Positions 52,170-61,800 of a stretch of 64,000 nt of DNA are shown one piece after another (the first letter of the stretch is position 1; each line of letters starts with the position of its first letter). The notes under the pieces were generated by a model, which was not told the origin of the DNA, did not search any database, and was given only the letters and a program-made list of their open reading frames with translations. The translations under genes were made by a program, and so were the position numbers. Source of the stretch: Sphingobium sp. SYK-6 (GTDB lineage: Bacteria; Pseudomonadota; Alphaproteobacteria; Sphingomonadales; Sphingomonadaceae); the NCBI RefSeq assembly GCF_000283515.1, contig NC_015976.1:3380501-3444500 (forward strand), read 5' to 3'.

Positions 52170-53644
52170 AGAGAGCAGTCATCATCGGCGCCGGTTTCGG
52201 CGGCCTCGCGCTGGCGTTGCGCCTGCAATCGGCGGGCATCGCCACCACGGTCGTGGAAGGGCGGGATCGCCCGGGCGGCCGCGCTTATGTGTGGAAGAAG
52301 GACGGCTTCACCTTCGATGCCGGCCCCACCGTCATCACCGATCCCGATTGCCTCGCCCAGCTCTGGCGCCTCTCCGGCCACGACATGGCGGAGGATGTGA
52401 CGCTGCTGCCGGTCAGCCCCTTCTACCGGCTGAACTGGCCGGACGGCACCAATTTCGATTACGGCAATGACGACATGCTGCTCGACGCCGAGATCGCGAA
52501 GCTCGATCCCGCCGATGTCGTGGGCTACCGCAAGTTCCTGGCCTACAGCACCGAGGTCTATCGCGAGGGCTATGAGAAGCTCGGCCATGTCGCGTTCCTC
52601 GACTTCAAGTCGATGCTCAAGGCCGCCCCGGCGCTGGCGCAGCATCAGGCCTGGCGCTCGGTCTACAGCATGGTCTCCAGCTTCGTGAAGAACGAGAAGC
52701 TGCGCGAGGCCCTGTCCTTCCATACCTTGCTGGTGGGCGGCAATCCGATGACCACCAGCGCCATCTATGCCCTCATCCACAAGCTGGAGAAGCAGGGCGG
52801 CGTCTGGTTTCCCAAGGGCGGCACCAATGCGCTGGTGAGCGGCATGGTGACGCATTTCGAGCGGCTCGGCGGCACGCTGCATCTGGGCGATCCGGTAGCG
52901 ACGATCGAGACGGTGGGGGACCGGGCGAGCGGCGTTACCACCCGGTCGGGCCTGCGCTTCGAGGCGGATGCCGTCGCCAGCAATGCCGATCTCATGCACA
53001 GCTATGCCGATCTTCTGTCGGGCCATGTGCGCGGCGAACGGCGCGCGCAGGCGCTGGCGGGCAAGCGCTGGAGCCCCAGCCTCTTCCTCGTCCATTTCGG
53101 CATCGAGGGGACATGGCCGGGCATTCCGCACCACATGATCCTGTTCGGCCCGCGCTATCGCGGGCTGCTGACGGACATTTACGAGCATGGCGTCCTCTCG
53201 CAGGATTTCTCGCTCTATCTGCATCATCCCACGGTGACGGACCCCGATCTGGCGCCGCCGGGCCACTCGACCTTCTATGCGCTGGCTCCGGTGCCCCATA
53301 TGGGCAAGCTGCCGGTCAACTGGGACGAGATCGGCCCCATCCTCGCCAACCGAATCCTGGACGAGGTCGAGCGCCGGCTGATCCCGGACATACGCGCGCG
53401 CATCAAGGTGCAGTTCTCCTACGCGCCGACCGATTTCGCGCGCGATCTCAACGCGCATCTGGGCAGCGCCTTCAGCCTCGAGCCCCTGCTCACGCAAAGC
53501 GCATGGTTCCGCGCGCACAACCGGGATGATGTCATTCCCAATCTCTATTTCACCGGCGCGGGGACGCATCCTGGCGCCGGCATTCCCGGCGTGGTCGGCT
53601 CGGCCCGGGCCACCGCCACGCTGATGCTGGAGGATCTTGCATGA
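52166..53644 (+). CDS. crtI: Phytoene desaturase
   Basis: A 492-residue FAD enzyme catalysing the four desaturations from phytoene to lycopene. It begins with I-I-G-A-G-F-G-G-L-A-L-A-L-R-L and R-P-G-G-R-A-Y, and ends with the family motif L-Y-F-T-G-A-G-T-H-P-G-A-G-I-P-G-V. The length is as expected. It is flanked by crtY (overlap) and the LOG-family gene (overlap). Confidence 0.94.
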   Translation: MKRAVIIGAGFGGLALALRLQSAGIATTVVEGRDRPGGRAYVWKKDGFTFDAGPTVITDPDCLAQLWRLSGHDMAEDVTLLPVSPFYRLNWPDGTNFDYGNDDMLLDAEIAKLDPADVVGYRKFLAYSTEVYREGYEKLGHVAFLDFKSMLKAAPALAQHQAWRSVYSMVSSFVKNEKLREALSFHTLLVGGNPMTTSAIYALIHKLEKQGGVWFPKGGTNALVSGMVTHFERLGGTLHLGDPVATIETVGDRASGVTTRSGLRFEADAVASNADLMHSYADLLSGHVRGERRAQALAGKRWSPSLFLVHFGIEGTWPGIPHHMILFGPRYRGLLTDIYEHGVLSQDFSLYLHHPTVTDPDLAPPGHSTFYALAPVPHMGKLPVNWDEIGPILANRILDEVERRLIPDIRARIKVQFSYAPTDFARDLNAHLGSAFSLEPLLTQSAWFRAHNRDDVIPNLYFTGAGTHPGAGIPGVVGSARATATLMLEDLA

Positions 53645-54231
53645 AGACGTTCAATCGCCTCGCCGTCTATTGCGGTTCGGCCACCCCGGCCGATCCGCAG
53701 TTCATGGCGATGGCGAAGGAAGTGGGCGCGGAGCTGGCCCGCTGGGGCATCGGCATCGTCTATGGCGGCGGCCGCGTGGGCCTGATGGGCGCGGTGGCCG
53801 ATGCGGCGATGGCGGCAGGCGGCGAAGTGATCGGCGTCATTCCCGAGGCGCTGGTCGGCGCGGAAGTCGCGCACAAGGGCCTCACCGAATTGCATGTCGT
53901 GCCGGACATGCATGCCCGCAAGGCGCTCTTCACCAGCCTCGCGGACGGGTTCGTGACGCTGCCGGGCGGCGTGGGCACGATGGACGAGCTGTGGGAAGCG
54001 ATCAGCTGGGCCCAGCTTGGCTATCATGACAAGCCGGTGGGGCTGCTCAATGTCGCGGGTTTCTACGACCAGCTCATCGCCTTCGACCGGCACATGATCG
54101 AGACCGGCTTCATCCGGCCCGCCCATGCCGGCATCCTCATCGCCCGGAACACCCTGCCCGATCTGATCGACGCGATGGCCGCCTATCAGCCGCACGAGAC
54201 GATCTTCTCGATGAAAGCGGCGCGGCTTTGA
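53641..54231 (+). CDS. LOG-family protein (TIGR00730) within the carotenoid operon
   Basis: A 196-residue Rossmann-like protein of the LOG family, formerly labelled lysine decarboxylase. G-S-A-T/Y-C-G-S near the start, Y-G-G-G-R-V-G-L-M-G, M-H-A-R-K and P-G-G-V-G-T-M-D-E-L (the P-G-G-x-G-T-x-x-E signature) are all present. LOG enzymes release nucleobases from nucleoside 5'-monophosphates and in plants and microbes activate cytokinins. Overlap with crtI (ATGA) shows that it is co-translated with carotenoid enzymes. The link between LOG and carotenoids is not known to me. Confidence 0.88.
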   Translation: MKTFNRLAVYCGSATPADPQFMAMAKEVGAELARWGIGIVYGGGRVGLMGAVADAAMAAGGEVIGVIPEALVGAEVAHKGLTELHVVPDMHARKALFTSLADGFVTLPGGVGTMDELWEAISWAQLGYHDKPVGLLNVAGFYDQLIAFDRHMIETGFIRPAHAGILIARNTLPDLIDAMAAYQPHETIFSMKAARL

Positions 54232-54267
54232 GGCACCGGACGGCGCAGGCGCCAGGGCGCGGATGAC

Positions 54268-55233
54268 GTGAGCGAGGCGCGCGCCGCGCTTGTCGCGCAT
54301 GCCCAGGAAAGCATCGCGCGGGGGTCCAAGAGCTTCCGCACGGCCTCCCGCCTGTTCGACCGCACGACGCGCGAGCGGGCCTGGCTGCTATATGGCTGGT
54401 GCCGCGCGTGCGATGATATCGCCGACGGGCAGGACCATGGCGGCACGATGCATGCGACATCCGATCCGGCGCGCCGGCTCGCGGATATCCGCGCGCGGAC
54501 GCAGCGGGCGCTGGGCGGGGCAGCGGGCATCGATGATCCCGCCTTTGCCGGCCTCGCCGTCGTCGCGGCCGAGTGCGCGATCCCGCGCCGCTATATCGAC
54601 GATCTGATCGAGGGCTTCGCGCTCGACGCGGCGGGCTGGCGGCCGCGCACGCAGGAGGACCTGCTCCTCTACTGCTATCATGTCGCCGGCACGGTCGGCT
54701 GCATGATGGCGATCGTGATGGGCGTGGCACCGGACGATGCGCCGGTGCTGGACCGCGCCTGCGATCTCGGCCTTGCCTTCCAGCTCGCCAACATCGCCCG
54801 CGACATCGCCGAGGATGCGGCGGGCGGTCGCTGCTATCTGCCCATGGACTGGCTTGTCGAAGCCGGCATCGATCCGGCCGATCCGATGGCCCCGGCTTCG
54901 CGGCCGGCGCTCGCCGGTCTGGCGCGCCGCACGGCCGATCTGGCGGCGCGGTACGAAGCGAGTGCCCGCTACGGCACGCCTGCCTTGCCGTTCCGCTCGG
55001 CCTGGGCCGTGCTCGCGGCCGCCGGCATCTATGGCGGCATCGCGCGGCATGTCGCGGCCGATCCGGAGCGCGCGCTCGAAAGCCGTGTCTTCACCTCCCG
55101 CGGCGAGAAGCTTGGCTGGCTGATGCGCGCCGCCGCGCAGGCCGCCACCCGTGGGCGCCTCTCCGCGCCCGGTCCGCGCGACCCTGACCTTTGGACTCAG
55201 TCCCGGATCGCCACCGGACGAGCGCCTATTTGA
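54268..55233 (+). CDS. crtB: Phytoene synthase
   Basis: A 321-residue enzyme that joins two geranylgeranyl diphosphates to phytoene. The two Asp-rich sites are D-D-I-A-D (residues 49-53) and A-N-I-A-R-D-I-A-E-D (near 180), with R-C-Y-L-P following. A GTG at 54268 is the likely start; an ATG six bases upstream meets a stop at once. It is the last carotenoid gene, 36 bases after the LOG gene. Confidence 0.93.
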   Translation: MSEARAALVAHAQESIARGSKSFRTASRLFDRTTRERAWLLYGWCRACDDIADGQDHGGTMHATSDPARRLADIRARTQRALGGAAGIDDPAFAGLAVVAAECAIPRRYIDDLIEGFALDAAGWRPRTQEDLLLYCYHVAGTVGCMMAIVMGVAPDDAPVLDRACDLGLAFQLANIARDIAEDAAGGRCYLPMDWLVEAGIDPADPMAPASRPALAGLARRTADLAARYEASARYGTPALPFRSAWAVLAAAGIYGGIARHVAADPERALESRVFTSRGEKLGWLMRAAAQAATRGRLSAPGPRDPDLWTQSRIATGRAPI

Positions 55234-55289
55234 TCGGGATCAAATCCGCCCAGGCAAAAAGCTGCTCGAATGTCCGGCGGGAGGCGCCG

Positions 55290-55460
55290 ATGATTCCGAC
55301 ACGCCATGATTATTATCGCCGCAGGGCGCGCGAGCACCGCAAGCTCGCGCTGGCCGCCGGCCAGTCCGAGCAGCGCGCGATGCATGACCAGCTGGTGCGC
55401 GCTTATGACGCGCTCGCGAAACAGTATCGATTGCGCCAGATCGTGCGGCTGAAGATCTGA
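55290..55460 (+). CDS. Small helical protein (56 residues)
   Basis: ATG 55290 follows GGGAGG by five bases. The 56-residue product is one charged helix pair (Y-Y-R-R-R-A-R-E-H-R-K-L-A-L-A-A-G, later Y-D-A-L-A-K-Q-Y). No family is recognised. The layout is similar to the 57-residue product at 57677, so the two appear to be diverged copies. Confidence 0.6.
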   Translation: MIPTRHDYYRRRAREHRKLALAAGQSEQRAMHDQLVRAYDALAKQYRLRQIVRLKI

Positions 55461-55470
55461 CAGAGCGTCG

Positions 55471-55490
55471 GGGCCGGTCGAGACCGGCCC
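55471..55490. terminator. Strong hairpin between the small gene and the barrel protein gene
   Basis: GGGCCGGTC (55471-55479) and GACCGGCCC (55482-55490) form a perfect 9-bp stem with a 2-base spacing. No T-tract follows on either strand. As the genes on both sides converge, it may act as a transcript-end or stabilising hairpin. Confidence 0.45.
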
Positions 55491-55550
55491 TGCCCCGCCC
55501 GCCCCGGTCGGACGTGCCGGGGGCGCGACCCGAAGGCCGCGCCGCCCGGT

Positions 55551-56201
55551 TCAGAAGCGCATGCCCACGCCCAGCAGGACGTTGTCGCGCTTGAAGCCGC
55601 CGCTGATGGTGGCGTCGCCATCCGCGAGCGAATAGTCCGAATAGTCGGTGTGGACATATTCGAGCTTCACATAGCTGTTGGCGAGCAGATTGACCTGCAC
55701 GCCCGCGCCGGCATGCCAGCCGTCCATGTTCTCCGAGAGGGTGAAGCTGTCCGCCGCCGTCACATGGTCGATATATTCCATGCGGACCTGCCCGTTCGAA
55801 TAGCCGCCCTTGGCATAGAGCAGCACGCGCGGCGCCACGTTGAAGCCGGCGCGCGCGCCGAGCGTGATGTTGCGCCCCGCCTTCACGCAGGTCTCGACTT
55901 CGGTGTAGACTTCCGCGCATTGCTTGGCCGACGATCCCTCGATGCCGGCATAGGCACCCAGGCTGAAGGCGCCGAGCCCCAGGTCATAGCCGATCTCGCC
56001 GCCATAGATAACGCCGTCTTCCTTCTCGCTGGACGTCACGACATCGGCGTCGGCATCGCCCTGCGTGTGCTGGTCGATGGAGACCCGATCCCAGCCCGCA
56101 TGCACGTCCGCGCGGAAGCTGCCGATGGTCTGCGCCTGCGCCTGACCCGCCCATGCGGCCGACGCCGCGAGAAGGGCAGCGAGCACGATCTTCTTGTTCA
56201 T
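55551..56201 (-). CDS. Outer-membrane beta-barrel protein (OmpA/Opa-like fold)
   Basis: A 216-residue protein with signal peptide (cleavage near A-Q-A-Q-T, residue 23). An eight-stranded barrel pattern follows: D-V-H-A-G-W-D-R-V, Y-G-G-E-I-G-Y-D, A-G-I-E, L-G-A-R-A-G-F, L-Y-A-K-G-G-Y-S-N-G, L-E-Y-V-H-T-D-Y and the terminal V-L-L-G-V-G-M-R-F with C-terminal Phe. Two cysteines may close an outer loop. Its ribosome-binding site sits in a 16-bp hairpin (56207-56248). Confidence 0.87.
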   Translation of the reverse strand: MNKKIVLAALLAASAAWAGQAQAQTIGSFRADVHAGWDRVSIDQHTQGDADADVVTSSEKEDGVIYGGEIGYDLGLGAFSLGAYAGIEGSSAKQCAEVYTEVETCVKAGRNITLGARAGFNVAPRVLLYAKGGYSNGQVRMEYIDHVTAADSFTLSENMDGWHAGAGVQVNLLANSYVKLEYVHTDYSDYSLADGDATISGGFKRDNVLLGVGMRF

Positions 56202-56206
56202 AATAA

Positions 56207-56248
56207 CTCCGTCATGTTGGCGCCCAACCCACCAACATCATGACGGAG
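56207..56248 (-). promoter_or_regulatory. 5' leader hairpin hiding the ribosome-binding site of the barrel-protein gene
   Basis: In the mRNA sense, CTCCGTCATG pairs with CATGACGGAG (10 bp). After a 3-base bulge, TTGGTG pairs with CGCCAA around a 7-base loop. The GGAG at the foot of the 3' arm is the ribosome-binding site, five bases before the ATG (56201), so it is fully paired. It could act as an RNA thermometer, a protein-controlled switch, or a DNA-level operator. Confidence 0.6.
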
Positions 56249-56335
56249 ACATTGCGGAAGAACCGTGACGAAACCGCACGGCTCTCGTCAGCCAAGCGCT
56301 GCCCCCAAGGGAGTCAGCCCGCGCCCGGCCGGCGC

Positions 56336-57523
56336 CTATTCGATGCCGGTAAAGACGAACTTCTGCACCCGCTGCCCCTGATTGACCTCGGACGTGTAGA
56401 TATTGCCGTCCCTGTCCGTCACCATGGAATGCAGCCAGATGAACTCGGCCGGGCCCTTGCCGTTCGCCTTGCCGAAATGGCCGATGATCTGGTGTGTCTC
56501 GCGCAGCAGCGTCCAGACGCGGCCATTCTCCATGTCGGTGACGTACATATAGGTCTCGTCCGGCGAGAAGGCGACGTCGCTCACCGTGCGCAGCCCGCCC
56601 GTTTCCGGCGCGATCAGGATGTCCTTGACGAACACCGCCTTGCCGTCCGGCCCGTCGCGGAACATCTGGATGCGGTTGTTGCGCCGGTCGCAGACATAGA
56701 GGTCGCCGTTCGAGCTCTTGACCACGCAATGCACGATGTCGCCGAACATCGGCGAGCGCGGATTGGCCCCGCCATCGGCCGTGCTCGCCGCCATGCTCTG
56801 GTCGAAATCGCCTTGCCGCGCCGGCGCATCCGGCGCGCTCGCATAGGCGCCCCAGAAGCGGCGGAAGGCATCGCTCTTCGCATCGAAGGTGATGACCCGC
56901 TTGTTGATGTAACCGTCCGCGATGAGCAGTTCGTCATTGTGGCGATAAATGTCGGCGGGGCCGCCGAGCTTGGCCTTGTCGAGATTGCCGCCGGTGGCGC
57001 CGCGCGTGCCGAACTGGCCCAGATATTTGCCGTCCATGCTGTATTTGACGACGACATGATCGTCCTTGCCGTTGCCGCCGATCCACACATTGTCCTCCGC
57101 GTCCACGAACACGCCGTGCGTGCTGGCCGGGAACTGGTTGACGCCGTCGATCTCCGGCGCGGTGGACTTGCCGTCCCACGCGGCCAGCACTTTCCCTTCC
57201 GGCGAGAGGCGCAGCACGGTCGGCGCGGGCTGGCGCGTCGGGCCGGGGTCGCGCACGGAATGCGGGCGATGGACGAGCCAGATATTGCCTTCCCTGTCCG
57301 TGGAAAGCCCCGCGACCTGGCCGATCACCCAGTTCTCGGGAAGCTGCGGCCAGGCGGTATCCGCCTTGAAGCGGGGGATCGGCGTGCCGGAGACCAGCGC
57401 CGTCTGCTCGATGTCGACTAGTCCCGCGCGCGTACCGCTGCCCGGCTGCGCGCCCACCTGACAGGCAGCCAGGGCAAGGAAGGAGAAAGCGAGCATTGTC
57501 TTCGCGGTCTTCACGGCTGGCAT
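56336..57523 (-). CDS. NHL-repeat lipoprotein (six-bladed beta-propeller)
   Basis: A 395-residue protein. The ATG at 57523 follows GGAGAG and starts a lipoprotein signal ending L-A-A-C (Cys21). The mature part has repeated NHL/SMP-30-like units: D-R-E-G-N-I-W-L-V, D-A-E-D-N-V-W-I-G, D-L-Y-V-C-D-R-R-N-N-R-I-Q-M-F, Y-M-Y-V-T-D-M-E-N-G-R-V and D-R-D-G-N-I-Y-T-S. Such propellers can be peptidyl-glycine lyase-like or lactonase-like or only bind ligands. A long gap (56249-56335) with no gene separates it from the barrel gene. Confidence 0.82.
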   Translation of the reverse strand: MPAVKTAKTMLAFSFLALAACQVGAQPGSGTRAGLVDIEQTALVSGTPIPRFKADTAWPQLPENWVIGQVAGLSTDREGNIWLVHRPHSVRDPGPTRQPAPTVLRLSPEGKVLAAWDGKSTAPEIDGVNQFPASTHGVFVDAEDNVWIGGNGKDDHVVVKYSMDGKYLGQFGTRGATGGNLDKAKLGGPADIYRHNDELLIADGYINKRVITFDAKSDAFRRFWGAYASAPDAPARQGDFDQSMAASTADGGANPRSPMFGDIVHCVVKSSNGDLYVCDRRNNRIQMFRDGPDGKAVFVKDILIAPETGGLRTVSDVAFSPDETYMYVTDMENGRVWTLLRETHQIIGHFGKANGKGPAEFIWLHSMVTDRDGNIYTSEVNQGQRVQKFVFTGIE

Positions 57524-57676
57524 GAGAGGCTCTCCTGACAAGATGTCGGGTGGGAGACTGGCGGCAAGTGACTGATTCGGCAAGGCTCAGCTGTCCCGCA
57601 CGGCACGACGCGAAATGCCGGAACCATTCGCCCGATGGGGAATTTCTGACGCGCAAAACATTTGAGGGCAACACCG

Positions 57677-57850
57677 ATGGATCCGCTGTGGGATCGCACT
57701 TATCTCCAAAGACAGATCGACAAGTCCCGGGAGCTGGCGCACGCGGCGCTGCATCCGGACGTGAAGGCCATCTATCTGAGCTATGTACAGCATTATGAGA
57801 CGCTGCTCACCACGCTGAGCAAGCGCGGCGCGCAACCGGCGCAGGTCTGA
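57677..57850 (+). CDS. Small helical protein (57 residues)
   Basis: ATG 57677 follows GAGGGC. The product has one or two helices (Y-L-Q-R-Q-I-D-K-S-R-E-L-A-H-A-A-L, then Y-L-S-Y-V-Q-H-Y-E-T-L-L). The spacing of the Tyr, Arg, Leu and Ala residues is similar to the 56-residue product at 55290. No family is recognised. It is divergent from the NHL lipoprotein gene. Confidence 0.55.
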   Translation: MDPLWDRTYLQRQIDKSRELAHAALHPDVKAIYLSYVQHYETLLTTLSKRGAQPAQV

Positions 57851-57949
57851 GGCGACCGCCGGGCGCCGGGCCCGGATGCGCCGGGCCCTTGGCGCGCCGG
57901 CACCCTTTTCGAACAGCCCCCGCTCTTTACGGGCGCGCGCGACCGGCGC

Positions 57950-58534
57950 TCAGTTCACCCGCTCGCAGCGGAAGATGCGGCTGCGGCCTAGCTTGCAGCG
58001 ATGCCCGCCGAGCGCGGCTTCCTCGATCTCGAAACTGTCGCCCGCGCGGGGCGAAGCGCGTAGCTCGATTGTCTCCGTCTGGCGCCAGACCGCGCCTTCC
58101 CGGGTGGTGATGACCAGCTTGCGATCGGCCGCGAGGCGTGCGCTGGCGACTTCCGTCTGCAGGGCCCGGAGCGGCGCCGGGGGTGCGGCAGGCGCTGGCG
58201 CTGGTGTCGGCGCGGCAGGAGCGGCCTCGGCACGCTGCGCGGGCGCGGGCATCGCCGGAGCCGCAGGCGCCGCCGGCGGCGGGACAGGCACGGCTTCGGA
58301 TCGCCGCTGCTGTCCGAAGGACTGGCGCGCCTCGTTCATCTCACGCTCGCTGTCCAGCAGGCCGCTGCCGCGCAGCACCTGATCGATGCAGGCATGCCGG
58401 GCCGGCGCGCCGGTCTGCCGGGCACATTGCACGATCGCTTCCCAGTTCGCCGCCGCATCCCCGGCCGGCTGCGCCCGACCGGCCGCCGCCGGCAAGGCAA
58501 GGGCGGCGAGACCGATGGAGATGGCAATCCTCAT
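57950..58534 (-). CDS. Exported hypothetical protein with Pro/Ala-rich linker
   Basis: A 194-residue protein; ATG 58534 follows AGGAGG and starts a signal peptide (cleavage near G-R-A-Q, residue 22). A short helical domain with two cysteines (I-V-Q-C-A-R-Q-T-G, R-H-A-C-I-D) is followed by a Pro/Ala linker (about residues 80-125) and a small C-terminal beta domain (L-V-I-T-T-R-E-G-A-V-W-R-Q-T, F-R-C-E-R-V-N). No function can be assigned. The architecture suggests an envelope protein. Confidence 0.65.
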   Translation of the reverse strand: MRIAISIGLAALALPAAAGRAQPAGDAAANWEAIVQCARQTGAPARHACIDQVLRGSGLLDSEREMNEARQSFGQQRRSEAVPVPPPAAPAAPAMPAPAQRAEAAPAAPTPAPAPAAPPAPLRALQTEVASARLAADRKLVITTREGAVWRQTETIELRASPRAGDSFEIEEAALGGHRCKLGRSRIFRCERVN

Positions 58535-58703
58535 TCGCGTTCCTCCTGTCCCCGCGTGGGGCGGGGTTTTGAACGACCGGGCATCTATCCCCGAGGCCCG
58601 GTCACCGCACAAGGTCTTTCCGGCGCGGATGGCGGGCGCGGCGCTCCGCCAGCGTGTCCTCCCCGCCCCCGCTTTCCGTCCCGATCTGCAAGAGCCTTGG
58701 CGG

Positions 58704-58740
58704 AAAAAAGGACGGTCTCGCGACGAATGCCGCGAGACCG
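58704..58740 (-). terminator. Intrinsic terminator of the second TonB receptor gene
   Basis: CGGTCTCGCG (58713-58722) pairs with CGCGAGACCG (58731-58740) around an 8-base loop. On the reverse strand it is followed by TCC and then TTTTTT (58704-58709). It lies 71 bases after the receptor's stop. Confidence 0.8.
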
Positions 58741-58810
58741 CTCAGGGGGAAGAGGAGCCGGCGCATGGTTGCAGCATGCGCCCGCCCTGTCGGAGGGGCT
58801 GCCTCCGGAC

Positions 58811-61800
58811 CTAGAAATCGACCCTGACGCCCACATAGAAGCGGCGGCCCAGCACATCATAGGTGCCCGCCGGGTCGGGCTCGCCCACCGCGGCGGTGGT
58901 GCCCGGGATGGCGCCGATGATGTTGGGATCGCGGTCGAACAGATTGTCGATGCCGCCCCGGATCTGGAACATGTCGTTCAGCCGGAACTGCGCCGAGAGA
59001 TCGAAGATGTCGTAAGCGCTGGTGCGGGTCTGCGTGGCCGTGCTGTTGGTCACCCGCGCGGCATGGCGTGCCCGGGGGAAGTGGCGCCAGTTCATGCTCA
59101 CCGTGCCGAGGCCGAAGTCATAGCCCAGCGTCGTGTTGAGCTTCCAGCGGAACTGCGCGCCATAAGGCGGCACGAAGATGGTCGAGCCGATCGAGTTGGC
59201 ATAGTCGAAGACCGGTCCGCCCGGATTGTTCTGCACCTTGTAGTTGATGAGGTAATTGTAGACGATGTTGGCGAACACCGCGCCGGTCTCGCCGATACCC
59301 GGCGCCGGCAGGCTCCAGTCGAACTGCACGTCGATGCCGGAGGTCTGGATCAGGCCCAGATTCTCGAAGCTCGCCGTCGTCGCGATCCACTGGCCATTGG
59401 TCGTGTTGCGCGAGATGCGCTGGCAATATTCGTTGTTGGGATCGTAGTTCGGGTTGTTGCCCAGGCTGTTGAAGCATTCCTGATAGACCAGCTGGGTGGA
59501 AGCCGGTGCGATCGCCCCGTCGATGGTGATGTGGTAGTAATCGACGGAGAGGCGGAGCGCCCGAAGAGCCTCGGCGTCGAAGGGTGAATTGACCACGGCG
59601 CCCAGTGTCCAGGTCTTGGCCTTCTCGTTGTCGAGATTGGCATTGCCGCGCTGCAGGTCGCGGCCGAGCGCGAAGTAGCTCGGCACGTTGCCCACGAAAT
59701 TGTCGCCGATCGGAACGCCGCCCGAGAGCGCCGAACAGAGCGCCTGCACTTTCGCGCGATCCGGGTTGGACGCCACGTTGCCGTACGTGGCGCGCGTGAA
59801 CATCGAGCAGGGGTCATGATCGGGCCAGGGCACGGTCTGGAAGACCGGCGGCTGATAGAGTTCGGCCACGTTGGGCGCGCGGTTCGCCTGCTGGTAGCCG
59901 CCGCGCAGCTTCAGCCAGGGATTGACGTCCCAGTCCAGCGTGGTCTTCCAGGTGAAGACGCCGCCGGTCGTGCTGTAGTCCGAATAGCGCGCGCCGGCAT
60001 TGAGCGTGAGCGAGCGCACGAAGGGCAGGTCGCGCAGGATCGGCACCAGCACCTCGCCGTAGATCTCCTTGACGTTCACGTCGCCCTTGGTCGGCGAGGT
60101 ATCGAACAGGCCGATGGTGAGCGAGGTCGTGTTGGTCGTGGAGAAAGCCGGGTCCGGCCGATATTCGAAGTCGTTCTTGCGATAGGCCGCACCGAGGGCG
60201 AAGCGCAGGTCGCCGGCCGGAATCTCGGCAAGCGAGCCCTGCAGGTTCAGTTCCACCTGATCCTGCGCGAGGATCGTCTCGGTATTGATCGGCGCACTGA
60301 TGATGTCGATGCAGTCCTGGCTCACCGGCGTGTTCACGAAGGGATTGAGGCCGCTGGTGCAATGCGCCAGCATGCCGGTCCGCCCGTTGTTATAGTCCGC
60401 CCCGGCGCCGTAGTTCGGCCGGTTGATGAGTTCCTGATAGCGCGCGAGGTCAGCGAAACCCCGGTAATTGGTGTTCTGCGAGGTGCGGCCGTGCGACATG
60501 AAGATGTCGTAGGTCCAGTCGCGCACGCCCAGGTCGCCACGCGCGCCGAACAGCACTTCATAAGTATAGGTGGTGGTCGAGATCTGCCGCGGCCCGAGAT
60601 AGTCCATCTGCTTGTACAGCGTCCAGGGCGCGTTCGGGTTGGCGCGCGAATTGAGGATGGTCGCCAGTTCCGTGGGCACCGGATGCGCCGCATCATAGGG
60701 GATCGTCACTGACCACTGGTTGAAGGCAGGCGAGTAGCCGATGACTTCGGTCGTGGTGTCGTTCTGGTCGAAGCTCGCCTGCGTGTAGAAGGTCAGATTG
60801 TCGCTGACTTCGTAATGCGCCGCGGCGAACAGCGAGTAGCGCTCCAGCGGGCTCGACAGGAAGCCGGTGTAGCTGTTGGGCGAGAGCAGGCCGTTGTTGA
60901 GGAACTTGTTGTCCGGATACAGCGATCCGGTGAAGCCGGGTGCCCGGGTGCCGGAGCGCACGCCCGGGGAGACGGTGAACAGGGTCGCGCCGGCCGTGGT
61001 CGGTGCGGTGTTGAAGTAAAGCTGCGCCGTGTTGGGCACGTCGCCCGGGACGAAGCCCTTGGCGCCGAACACCGTGTCATAGGCGGCCTGCGTGCCGTTG
61101 GTGGGCAGATAGCCGCCGAAGTTCGGCCAGGCGTTGCGGCCGGGCGTGTTCGGGTCCGTGAACGCCGCTTCGAAGAAGGGCCGGTCGCGCAGATAGACCT
61201 GTGTGCGCTTCTGGTAAGTGAGGCCGATCATGGCATTGCCGCGATCGTCCGCGAAGTTCGAGCCGAGCAGCGTGGAGACCTTGTACTGCTCGCCGTCGCC
61301 CCGGAAGGTCTGGCCGGCCTGCCCGTCGATCTGGACGCCCTGGAAATTGCGCTTGAGGATGAAGTTGACGACGCCGGCCACGGCGTCCGCGCCATAAGTG
61401 GCGCCCGCGCCGCCCGTGATGATCTCCACATTGTCCACCGCGGCGGCGGGGATCGTGTTGAGGTCGACCACGAGGCTGGCATTGGCGGGCTGCGTGCGGC
61501 GGCCGTTCACCAGCACGAGCGTGCGGTTGCTGCCGAGGCCGCGCAGGTTGACCGTCGCGATGCCGGGGCTGCTGGTCGGGGTCGACTGGATGTCCGTCGC
61601 GCTGGTGATCTGGTTGGCGCCGGTGCCGAACTGCGGCAGCTTGTTGAGGCTCTGGTCGAAGCTCACTTCGCTGGAGCGATTGAGCGCGTCGGCGGACAGC
61701 GTCACGATCGGCGTGTCGGAGGAATAGTCGCGGCGCGCGATGCGCGATCCGGTGATGACGATGGCCTGGTCTTCCGGCGCGGCGGCGGCCTGCGGCGTCA

